From the NCBI GenBank assembly GCA_001310375.1, contig BAXC01000029.1:1-44987 (forward strand): a stretch of 44,987 nt of DNA. The letters run 5' to 3'. A program made the translations under genes and the position numbers. Positions 1 to 9,170 of the stretch are shown one piece after another. Under the pieces are notes generated by a model. That model was not told the DNA's origin. It did not search any database and saw nothing but the letters and a program-made list of their open reading frames with translations. This stretch comes from Bacillus sp. JCM 19041. GTDB lineage: Bacteria > Bacillota > Bacilli > Bacillales > Bacillaceae_D. Within the stretch, counting starts at the first letter, position 1. Every line of letters begins with the position of its first letter.

Positions 1-386
1 CCGATAAATAATAGAGATAAGCCGTATATGACTAAGCACGATACAAGGATTGCCACTACAACCGTGGAACCAGCGAACTCCATATTCATAACAATAAAGT
101 AATCGAGAATAAGAATGGCACCTACACCTAAGACTGTATATCCGACCCTATTCGCTCGCCAGAATGACCGCTTCCATTCATCGTAAAACAATTGAACCAA
201 CGGAAACCCTTCATCGTTCATACACCACCTTTTCATTACTACAAACATTGCTTGTAGAGCTGGAAAAAAACCACCTACTATACCACCTAGCAACGAAAAA
301 CCGATCAACAGTCCATTTACACTAGCTAAACGCACAATCCAATCACATACGCGTAGCGCAAACCCTCGCAATCCATCCGTCTCCAT
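1..386 (-). CDS. DUF624 (YesL-like) membrane protein, 3' end outside window
   Basis: The reading frame starts at an ATG at 386 behind an AAAGGGTGAT ribosome binding site and runs open to the window edge, so the C-terminus is missing. About 128 residues are visible. They show the DUF624 pattern: a short amphipathic start, a first hydrophobic segment containing LIGFSLLGGIVGGFFPALQA, a charged loop, then two more membrane segments. DUF624 proteins are small membrane proteins of unknown function that recur beside sugar ABC importers in Bacillaceae (YesL and YesV in B. subtilis). It follows the permease at 412-1254 and is the last visible gene of the arabinofuranosidase operon. A second DUF624 protein closes the neighbouring operon at 5260-5883, so each importer has its own copy. 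Confidence 0.8.
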   Translation of the reverse strand, partial: METDGLRGFALRVCDWIVRLASVNGLLIGFSLLGGIVGGFFPALQAMFVVMKRWCMNDEGFPLVQLFYDEWKRSFWRANRVGYTVLGVGAILILDYFIVMNMEFAGSTVVVAILVSCLVIYGLSLLFI

Positions 387-411
387 TATCAATCACCCTT
401 TCAGCTGATCA

Positions 412-1254
412 TCATCCTTTAATGCCGGAGAAACTAACGCCTTTTACAATTTGCTTTTCAAAAAATAAAAAAGCGATAATAACTGGTAGGGAGGCGATCG
501 CGTTGACTGTCATCGGCAAAATATATGTCTCTGAATAATTCGAATTAAACATCGGTATACCAACCGGCAACGTGTAAAGTGCCTCTGATATAATCGCTAG
601 ATACGGCCAAAGGAAATTATTCCATGAAGCGATGAATGTTAAAATCCCTACCGCAGCAACTGCCGATTTACCTAGCGGCAATACAATGTTCCAGTACAAA
701 CGAAAGTCATTGCAACCATCAAGCTTAGCACTCTCAATTAACTCATTTGGTACGCCATCAAAGAAACTCTTTAGAATTATGACGCCTAGAGGTGCAGCGA
801 TTCCTGGCAGAATTAACCCTGCATACGTATCTAGCAAGCCCATTGAGCCAATGATCTCATAAAGCGGAATAATCATCGCTTCTCCTGGTACCATTAAACC
901 AGCCAAAAAGAACAAGTATAATGCTTTCCTGTAGCGAAAACGCATTTTAGAGAATGCGAAGGCTGCCATCGATGTTAAGACAAGTGTAAGAAGGGTAGTT
1001 ATTGTACCAATTAAAAAGCTGTTCCAAATCCATAAAAATACGTCGCTCCCGAGAACGATATCAACGTAATTGCTAAATGTGTAAGGTGGTAAGAACCAAT
1101 CAATTGCTGATGTTGCGGCCGTTCCTTCTGGCTTCATGGATACAAAAAACATCCACACTATTGGAAATAAAAAGGCAAGTGCAGAGAGGAAGGCAATGGT
1201 GATTTTCAACCAACGTAACGGATCTCGTTTTGCAGTAAGCGCGGACTGGCTCAT
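412..1254 (-). CDS. Carbohydrate ABC importer permease, MalG/AraQ type
   Basis: 280 residues with about six membrane segments. The cytoplasmic EAA loop of binding-protein-dependent permeases is visible near residue 175 (ELIESAKLDGC, followed by a WNIVLPL stretch), where the shared ATPase docks. The C-terminus KGVSFSGIKG is typical of MalG-type subunits. Its ATG overlaps the stop codon of the partner permease by four bases, so the two are probably translationally coupled. No ATPase gene is nearby; in Bacillus such importers share MsmX, which would be encoded elsewhere. Because the operon begins with a GH51 arabinofuranosidase, arabino-oligosaccharides are the likely cargo (compare AraNPQ of B. 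subtilis), but that is inference from context. Confidence 0.9.
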   Translation of the reverse strand: MSQSALTAKRDPLRWLKITIAFLSALAFLFPIVWMFFVSMKPEGTAATSAIDWFLPPYTFSNYVDIVLGSDVFLWIWNSFLIGTITTLLTLVLTSMAAFAFSKMRFRYRKALYLFFLAGLMVPGEAMIIPLYEIIGSMGLLDTYAGLILPGIAAPLGVIILKSFFDGVPNELIESAKLDGCNDFRLYWNIVLPLGKSAVAAVGILTFIASWNNFLWPYLAIISEALYTLPVGIPMFNSNYSETYILPMTVNAIASLPVIIAFLFFEKQIVKGVSFSGIKG

Positions 1255-2132
1255 AACATTCTCCCCTCTTTGCCACCTAATCGCAGCTGAATAACCGATA
1301 GCACCAAGAGCACCATAAAGAGCAAGTAGGACATTGCGGCTGCGTAGCCAAGATCATAACGTTGGAAGCCCATTTCATAAATATATAAAATAATCGGTCT
1401 TGTTGACGTTCCTGGCCCACCGTCGGTGATTAGTAAGATTTGCGCAAACACCTTGAACGAAGCTAGTACTTGTAAGAGCAAAATTAACCGACCTATCGGC
1501 ATAAGCTGGGGAAGTGTAATACGCCAAAACATTTGCTGTCTCGTTGCACCATCTACTTCAGCAGCTTCGTATAATTCATCTGGAATTCCTTGAAGCGCTG
1601 TCAAAAATAAGATCATATTAAACCCAACCGTCCACCAGAGTGTAACGGCAATGATGCTTACCCAGGCAAGTGATGGAGTTGCGAGCCAAAAAGGTTCTGA
1701 ATTCAAACCTACTGCTTGCAGGATGTTGTTCACAACACCCGTATAAGGCTGCAACATGAAAATGGCCACAAAAGAGATGACGGAAACACTTAAAATGCTC
1801 GGAATAAAAAAGGAACCTCGAAAAAACGTTTGTAACTTTGTGTTTAAGTTGGCCATTAAAGCGAGCAATAAGGCAAGAACAACCATTGTGGGTGTCGATA
1901 ATAAAACGAATAAAGCTGTATTACCAAAGGCTTCCCAAAAGTTAGGGTCACTCAACACATCTATATAATGGGTTAACCCAATAAACTCTTGCTGTTCGAT
2001 TAAGGTCCAATTAAAGAAGCTCATCTGCATTCCCTTAAATATCGGGTAAATCGTAAAAAGCACATAGGCAACAAAGAAAGCAAGTAAAAACGGAATAGGA
2101 CGCAAGTCGTCTTTCCACGTTAACTTTTTCAT
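1251..2132 (-). CDS. Carbohydrate ABC importer permease, MalF/AraP type
   Basis: 293 residues, about six membrane segments, with an N-terminal cytoplasmic stretch and the EAA loop ELYEAAEVDGATRQQMFWRI near residue 190. The start ATG lies behind AAGGAGGG with good spacing. It forms the transmembrane pore together with the MalG-type subunit encoded immediately downstream (four-base overlap) and receives sugar from the lipoprotein encoded 33 bases upstream. The gene is intact, unlike the equivalent subunit in the neighbouring rhamnogalacturonan operon. Confidence 0.9.
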   Translation of the reverse strand: MKKLTWKDDLRPIPFLLAFFVAYVLFTIYPIFKGMQMSFFNWTLIEQQEFIGLTHYIDVLSDPNFWEAFGNTALFVLLSTPTMVVLALLLALMANLNTKLQTFFRGSFFIPSILSVSVISFVAIFMLQPYTGVVNNILQAVGLNSEPFWLATPSLAWVSIIAVTLWWTVGFNMILFLTALQGIPDELYEAAEVDGATRQQMFWRITLPQLMPIGRLILLLQVLASFKVFAQILLITDGGPGTSTRPIILYIYEMGFQRYDLGYAAAMSYLLFMVLLVLSVIQLRLGGKEGRML

Positions 2133-2165
2133 TTCATGCCCTCCTTAGCGGGTACTTGCAACAGC

Positions 2166-3428
2166 TTATTGTCTTGTCGTCACAGCAAGAGCCTTCATCA
2201 TTTGGTCAATTCCTTCTTCAGGTGTAAGGCGGTTGCTCATTATTTCGTCTAATGCACGAACCATATCTGTTTCAGCGGGGTTTTGATAAATGGTGTTATC
2301 TGTAAATACTACTTTTGAAGCTACTTCTGCATAATCAGAACGAAACGGCTGCTCTTGAAAGGCTTGCGATTCCACAACATCACTTCTTGCCGGAATATGC
2401 CCTGCCTTTGCCCATTCAGCCCCTTCATCGCTTACAAATGCAATAAATTCTGCAATTGCTTCTTTACGTTCATTCGATTGCTCCTCTTGAATAGGAACAA
2501 TTAATGTATGGGAATCTCCTTGGGCAGCATCAACATCAAATGACTGTGGGATTGGCATTGCTGTAAAGTTTAAATCATTCGACTCCCAAATACCCGTTGC
2601 CCACACGCCTGTCATCATGCCTACCGCATTTCCAGCCTGAAAGGTTTCATAGAAGTCACCAATATGCATCGGAATAACATCACCAAAGAAATTGTGAATA
2701 TATTCCGCTGCTTCGATCGCAATTTCACGGTCTAATGTAATTTCTGGTTCTCTTAAATCATCAGAAAAAATCGGTGTGCCTCCCATTTGAAAATAGACCG
2801 TCCACCACCATCGGTACGTATCGACACCACCAGTAGAGATGGCAAGTGGTGTTTTCTCAGGTAACGCTTCTTTTGCCGCAACAAAATAGTCCATTAACCC
2901 AGTTGGTGTTGCTTCAATCGTCGGAAGTCCTTCCTCATCTAATAATCCCGCTTCTTCAGCTAGATCGTTATTGATGTAAAGAATAAACGGATGCGTGTCT
3001 ATTGGTACTGCATACAGCTCTCCTTCTACTTCAACCGCACTACGGATATTATCTGGAAACAATTGAAAATCAAGACCTGCCTCTGACATCATTTCTTCTA
3101 CCGGCTGTAAAAGTCCCTGATTCATCAATTGTGGTAATGAAGCTGCGTGAGAAATCCCAATATCTGGTCCTCGATCAGCGGCAACACTTGTCACAACTTT
3201 TGTATAATAATCATCCCAATCTTGCAAAATGATGTCCACATACACGTCATCTTGGCTGCTATTATATTCATCAACAATCGCTTCCATATAAGACAAATCT
3301 CCACCCGAAAGAAATACCCAATAATCAAGCTTCATTCGCCCATCTGCCATTGTATCAACTGAACGAGCACACCCGCTAAGCAAAACAATCACGCTCACTG
3401 CAACCATCCATCGCCTGGAATGCTTCAC
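2166..3428 (-). CDS. Sugar-binding lipoprotein of ABC importer (AraN-like)
   Basis: 420 residues. The N-terminus MKHSRRW, a hydrophobic run and the lipobox LLSGC predict signal peptidase II cleavage and lipid attachment at the cysteine near residue 19. The rest has the character of cluster B extracellular sugar-binding proteins, with conserved patches such as YAVPIDTHPFILYINNDL and a late segment PARSDVVESQAF. The start codon is GTG at 3428, placed behind AAAGGGG. It lies downstream of the arabinofuranosidase and is separated from it by a short gap that carries a cre-like site. It would capture arabino-oligosaccharides and pass them to the two permeases; the specificity is inferred from the operon. 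Confidence 0.88.
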   Translation of the reverse strand: MKHSRRWMVAVSVIVLLSGCARSVDTMADGRMKLDYWVFLSGGDLSYMEAIVDEYNSSQDDVYVDIILQDWDDYYTKVVTSVAADRGPDIGISHAASLPQLMNQGLLQPVEEMMSEAGLDFQLFPDNIRSAVEVEGELYAVPIDTHPFILYINNDLAEEAGLLDEEGLPTIEATPTGLMDYFVAAKEALPEKTPLAISTGGVDTYRWWWTVYFQMGGTPIFSDDLREPEITLDREIAIEAAEYIHNFFGDVIPMHIGDFYETFQAGNAVGMMTGVWATGIWESNDLNFTAMPIPQSFDVDAAQGDSHTLIVPIQEEQSNERKEAIAEFIAFVSDEGAEWAKAGHIPARSDVVESQAFQEQPFRSDYAEVASKVVFTDNTIYQNPAETDMVRALDEIMSNRLTPEEGIDQMMKALAVTTRQ

Positions 3429-3456
3429 TGCAACGACCCCTTTCCTTATTTGAAAA

Positions 3457-3470
3457 AGATAGCGCTTACA
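3457..3470. promoter_or_regulatory. cre-like CcpA site between abfA and the binding-protein gene
   Basis: Read on the minus strand this is TGTAAGCGCTATCT, which differs from the consensus TGWAANCGNTNWCA only at the last base. It lies in the gap between abfA and the binding-protein gene. A CcpA roadblock here would reduce transporter expression when preferred sugars are present. Binding is inferred from sequence alone. Confidence 0.55.
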
Positions 3471-3516
3471 ACAAATGATGCTAATGAACCACTACCCTTT
3501 AAACAACCTTACAGCA

Positions 3517-5040
<1,524 letters not shown>

Positions 5041-5047
5041 TTAGAGC

Positions 5048-5077
5048 ATTAACAATATAGTTAACTATATTGTTAAT
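5048..5077. promoter_or_regulatory. Perfect 30-bp palindrome, candidate operator of the abfA operon
   Basis: Every base pairs around the centre at 5062/5063; the half-site is ATTAACAATATAGTT. It lies in the untranslated leader, about 30 bases downstream of the -10 box and 20 bases upstream of the abfA start, a good position for repressor roadblock. The sequence does not match the AraR operator as I know it. The regulator is unknown and not encoded beside it. Confidence 0.6.
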
Positions 5078-5108
5078 TAAGAATAAATTAATTAATTACT
5101 TATAGTGG

Positions 5109-5137
5109 ATTATACGTCGGGTCCATTATTGAGTCAA
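5109..5137 (-). promoter_or_regulatory. Sigma-A promoter of the abfA operon
   Basis: On the minus strand the -35 box TTGACT (5137-5132) and -10 box TATAAT (5114-5109) are separated by exactly 17 bases. This is close to the ideal housekeeping promoter, so expression must be controlled by repression, probably at the palindrome just downstream and the internal cre-like site. Confidence 0.8.
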
Positions 5138-5184
5138 CTGTTGATTTTTAATTTTTCAAACTATTAACCTTATAAAAATCACAT

Positions 5185-5209
5185 AGGCATGCTGTGTAAC
5201 AGCATGCCT
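5185..5209 (-). terminator. Terminator ending the rhamnogalacturonan operon
   Basis: A perfect 10-bp stem (AGGCATGCTG / CAGCATGCCT) with a 5-base loop. It lies downstream of the DUF624 gene at 5260 and upstream of the abfA promoter. On the minus strand a short U-rich stretch (GATTTTTA) follows a few bases later. Confidence 0.7.
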
Positions 5210-5259
5210 CGTATATCCATTTCTAACCCTAATAGTCTATAACTCTACTTTTATCTTAT

Positions 5260-5883
5260 TCATTTCTCATCTACCCCCAAGTCATATCTATTCAACAAAC
5301 GTTCACTTAATGAAACAACAATTGCCAGAGGCAAACTTGCAGAGAAGAACAACATCATCAATGGAAACCTGCCAAATAAAACAACAACAACTATGAGTGC
5401 TACCACCGTTAATAGCAAGTAAGGAAGATGAGATAATCCAAGAAACAATGCCAATTGCGTAGTGTACAGTGGTCCTGTTTGCTTTCTTTCGTGAATTGGA
5501 AAAGCAAGCAGAGTAATAAGCATAAAACCGCTTAAAGAAAAAATAAACATACTCTTAAATAGAAAAGGAGCGTTCGTTTCTGCCATGACGATGCCACTTA
5601 CAAGCAATCCAATAAGCACTACTATAAGCAAAAGACCTATTTTATTCGATTCAATAAAACGTGCTCGATAAATCGTTTTAAATTCTTTCAGAAGCGCCAG
5701 TTGGCTATTAGGTTGTTGACGTTGTTTGCGCATAATATGAATAACTGCTGTGGTAGCGGGACTCACTCCCAATACAACAAACCCTAGTAATGAGAAACCG
5801 AGCCAAAGCATATTAAGATAAACAAGGTTTGTCATTTTTTCGCAAACCTTTAATAAGCTGTCCACTAACGAGTTCGCCATCAT
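5260..5883 (-). CDS. DUF624 (YesL/YesV-like) membrane protein
   Basis: 207 residues, with strong hydrophobic segments around residues 22-45, 80-100, 110-130, 140-165 and 170-190, and a charged first loop. It matches the DUF624 family, whose role is unknown but which accompanies oligosaccharide ABC importers in Bacillus. The start ATG follows AAGGAGGAA, seven bases after the stop of the upstream permease, so it belongs to the same operon. It is complete, unlike the second DUF624 gene at the left edge of the window. Confidence 0.82.
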   Translation of the reverse strand: MMANSLVDSLLKVCEKMTNLVYLNMLWLGFSLLGFVVLGVSPATTAVIHIMRKQRQQPNSQLALLKEFKTIYRARFIESNKIGLLLIVVLIGLLVSGIVMAETNAPFLFKSMFIFSLSGFMLITLLAFPIHERKQTGPLYTTQLALFLGLSHLPYLLLTVVALIVVVVLFGRFPLMMLFFSASLPLAIVVSLSERLLNRYDLGVDEK

Positions 5884-5890
5884 TTCCTCC

Positions 5891-6733
5891 TTACTTTAAT
5901 CCTGTCGTTGCAATTCCTTCCACTAAGTACTTTTGAAAGAATAAAAAGATAATAAATTGTGGCAGAAGTGATAATGATGACATGGCGAGTAGTGGTCCCC
6001 ATGACGTTCCTGACTCTGCATCCATAAAATTCCTTAGGCCAAGAGAGATCGTTTGGATATCTGCACTATTTAAATAAATAAGTGGCCCCAGAAAATCATC
6101 CCATGTCCACATAAAAGCAAAGATCGCTACCGTCACAAGCGCTGGTTTGACTAACGGTAAAATAATACGCCAGAAAATCCCAAACGTGGAACAGCCATCA
6201 ATGATCGCGGCTTCATCCAACTCACGAGGAATACCTCGAATAAACTGAATGAGCAAGAAAATAAAGAACGGTGTCCCCCCTAGAAAGGCTGGTACAATTA
6301 ACGGATAAAATGTATTTACCCACCCGATGTTGTGGAACATAATGTACTGTGGAATCAACGTGATTTGTACGGGCAACATGACCGTAGCAATCAGACAAGC
6401 AAACAGGAGCTTCTTAAAACGGAATTGCAGCCTAGCAAACCCATACGCAACGATACTTGAAGAAAGAATAGCGCCAATTACCACAAAGGTAGTGACAAAA
6501 GCTGAGTTTAGAAAATAAACATCAAAACCAGTCCGTCCAAATCCCTGCCAACCGACAAGGTAATTCTCCCACCTAAATTCACTTGGCCATAGAGACGCCG
6601 CATTTCCAAAAATCTCTGTTTGCGGTTTAAGTGAGCTGGCTACCATCCATAAAATGGGGTAAAGCATGACAAAGCCGAACAATACGACAAACGTATAATA
6701 GATGGCATCCGCTCGAATTGTCCGTTTCTTCAT
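5891..6733 (-). CDS. Carbohydrate ABC importer permease, MalG/YesQ type
   Basis: 280 residues with six predicted membrane segments and the EAA loop ELDEAAIIDGCSTFGIFWRI near residue 175. Its ATG overlaps the stop of the partner permease by four bases (ATGA). With the MalF-type subunit at 6730-7667 and the lipoprotein at 7686-8968 it forms an importer resembling YesOPQ, which in B. subtilis is linked to rhamnogalacturonan utilisation. Cargo is inferred from the PL11 lyase that opens the operon. Confidence 0.9.
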   Translation of the reverse strand: MKKRTIRADAIYYTFVVLFGFVMLYPILWMVASSLKPQTEIFGNAASLWPSEFRWENYLVGWQGFGRTGFDVYFLNSAFVTTFVVIGAILSSSIVAYGFARLQFRFKKLLFACLIATVMLPVQITLIPQYIMFHNIGWVNTFYPLIVPAFLGGTPFFIFLLIQFIRGIPRELDEAAIIDGCSTFGIFWRIILPLVKPALVTVAIFAFMWTWDDFLGPLIYLNSADIQTISLGLRNFMDAESGTSWGPLLAMSSLSLLPQFIIFLFFQKYLVEGIATTGLK

Positions 6734-7667
6734 TTGTCTCCCCCCTCATAGTGAACCCAATATTTTGATGTCGCAAATAAAACCAGTGTGATGACACCAA
6801 TAATGACTAATAGAATCCACGCCATCGCCGACGCATATCCCATGCGCAAATATTCAAAGGCGGTTTCATACAAGTAAACTGCATAGAAATTTGTCGCATC
6901 CATCGGTCCACCTTTTGTAATGAGAAATGCTTGAGTAAACGTCATGAATGCACCAATTGTTTGCATAATTAAATTAAAGAAAATAACAGGCGTCAACATC
7001 GGCAACGTAATTCGGAAAAATCGAGTTAAAGATGAGGCTCCATCCACACTTGCTGCCTCATATAGTTCCGCCGGGATTTGCCTCAGCCCTGCTAAAAAGA
7101 TAATAAGCGGTGAACCAAATTGCCATACAACTAAAATGATTAAAATGGTTAAGGCATACGTGGGGTCACCAAGCCAATTAATACCATCTAAACCTACAGA
7201 CGCAAAGAGTGAATTAATCGCACCTTCTCTACCAAAAAGCTGGCGCCAGACGACCGCAATTGCTACACTCCCCCTATAATGGAGGGAATGTAATAGATTG
7301 TGGTAAATAACCCTGTTCCTTTTCGTCCAGTGTTAAACAACATAGCAAGCAAAAGAGCAAATAATAGTTTTAAAGGAGTCGAGACAAAAACAAAAATCAA
7401 GGTTACTTTTAACGATTGTACAAACCTTGGGTCATTCACTAGAACATTTTTATAATTCTCCAGACCAACCCAACTAGCTGGTGACAACATATCGTAATTC
7501 GTAAAAGAAAAGTAGAGTGATGCAATCATTGGTCCAATAACTAAACCAAAAAAACCAATCAACCACGGCGAAATAATCAAATATGCAACCAAATCTTTAC
7601 GAATCGACCCTTTTGTTGACTTCATCTTGAGGGTTGGATTAAGCGTACTTTGCGTAGGTTTCATCAT
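6730..7667 (-). CDS. Carbohydrate ABC importer permease, MalF/YesP type (one frameshift)
   Basis: The gene reads in two frames joined near 7269. The upstream part ends at YIPSIIGGV and a stop. Adding one base in the GGGGGAG run restores IIGGSVAIAVVWRQLFGREG and an unbroken frame to the stop at 6730, giving 312 residues, the usual family length. The EAA loop ELYEAASVDGASSLTRFFRI lies in the second part. I read it as one intact permease with a probable sequencing error rather than two genes. The ATG lies behind AGGAGATT. It partners the MalG-type subunit that overlaps its stop codon. Confidence 0.85.
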
Positions 7668-7685
7668 AATCTCCTATCCTCCGGT

Positions 7686-8968
7686 CTAGTTTAGAATCGA
7701 CTCTGCATCACTCCGGAATTGTGTTGCTGCGTCTTCTGGGGACGTTTGACCATATTTTACAGACTCTACAATCCGTAAGAAGGCACCGCGTACTTCACTT
7801 TCACCTGGAGGTGGTAAGGGATCAGCTGGTGCAGAGTTTTCAGCCATATACTCAAGATACCCAAATGTTTTCTCAACTTCTTCAGATACTTTCCCTTCCA
7901 AATGGGCTCGGATTTCTGATGAGATCGGAACGCCCCGTTCTGCTTGAAGAATTTCATTTGCCTCGGGGTCATTTGTAACGAAATCAATAAACAAAGCAGC
8001 ATTTTCTTCTTGATTTGTATGCTCTGTAACTGAAAATGACATACTCGGTCGAATCCAATTCCCTTCAACCCACCATCAAGCGCCGGCAGTGTACTTAACG
8101 ACAGTTCTTCTTCCGTCAACGCCTGTTGACCAATAATTTGGTTGCTCGCAATAAGACCCATTCCTGTTAATCCACCTGCAATCGTTGATTCGCCACCTTC
8201 TATATATTCCATTGTTATCTCATGTGGTGGAGACAAATCCTCCTCCAGCATCTCTGTAACAAATTCAAAAAATGCAATTAATGTTTCATCTGTGTAGCCA
8301 AGACCTTCGCCCGCTTCATTAAAGACACTCTCTCCGCTTTGCCTTGCATAAACAGAAAACAACTCGAATTCAGAGCTAAGGTCATATCCGTAAAAACCGT
8401 CGCCAACTCCCGCTCCGAGCTCTCGCATTTTTTCTTTTAAGTCCTCGTACGTATACCCTTCTTCCAATTCAATTCCATGCTCGTCAAATAATTCTTGATT
8501 ATAAACAACGCCGAGTGCATTAGAACCTAGTGAGATTCCATATACAGCACTGTCAACGGTATTTATATCTTGATAGGCATCATCAACGTTAGATAAGTCA
8601 ATCACCCCCTCATCAATGAAGGGAGAGAGATCTTTTATCAGACTCCTAGAAATATATTCATTGAGTTTGCTATTGTCCATCTGCACAACGTCAGGCAAAT
8701 TACTTCCTGCAGCTTGAGTCGTCAATCTCTCCCAATAGTTATCCCAAGCCGTGTACTCTGGCTCAACCGTAATATCTGGGTATTTTTCTTCAAATAATTC
8801 AATCATTTCAATCGTCATCGTGTGTCTTTCTTGGCCTCCCCACCAAGCAACCCGCAAGACATCATCATCATTCCGCTCATCACCTGAGGTACCAGTTTGG
8901 CATCCCCCAATAGCCAATGTACAGAGTGCAACAGCAGCAAAAAGTATTTCATTTCGATTTTTTCTCAT
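7686..8968 (-). CDS. Sugar-binding lipoprotein of ABC importer, YesO type (one frameshift)
   Basis: The start ATG at 8968 follows AGGGGGAC; an in-frame upstream codon at 8989 lacks a binding site. The N-terminus MRKNRNEILFAAVALCTLAI and lipobox IGGC predict a lipoprotein. Around 8063 the frame changes: after LPALDGGLKG, one extra base in the GGG run continues as NWIRPSMSFSVTEHTNQEEN and runs to the stop at 7686, for about 427 residues, normal for this family. The mature part has the pattern of cluster B sugar-binding proteins (VAWWGGQERH, YNQELFDEHG). It would deliver rhamnogalacturonan fragments to the permeases encoded next to it. Confidence 0.85.
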
Positions 8969-8981
8969 CTTAAGTCCCCCT

Positions 8982-9103
8982 AATATCAAAGTTCACTTCC
9001 TCCGAATCATTCCGAGTAACGTCCAACCAAGATAAATTCCACCTTCTGTTTCCACCGTAACTGGCGGTCAATCTAAATACTCCATTTGCCTCTCGCTTTG
9101 CAT
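8982..9103 (-). pseudogene. Remnant of a second PL11 rhamnogalacturonan lyase (YesX-like N-terminus)
   Basis: The gap between the binding-protein gene and the lyase encodes a broken peptide on the minus strand: MQSERQMEYLD, then in a shifted frame RPPVTVETEGGIYLGWTLLG, then NDSEEVNFDI. This matches the start of PL11 enzymes (RQMEYLDRG, a GVFLSWRLLGTD-like strand, then an FNVYR-like segment). The intact lyase upstream has the same element as EDLDRGLVALDTGEGIFLSW. Everything after the first 40 or so residues is gone, and the fragment runs straight into the ribosome binding site of the next gene. B. subtilis carries two neighbouring PL11 genes, so a second copy was probably lost here by deletion. 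Confidence 0.55.
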
Positions 9104-9170
9104 ACCGAAAACAACGACCGGTGTATAGAATGTTTCATAGTCCTATAGAGAAACGAGATTATTCAGTATT

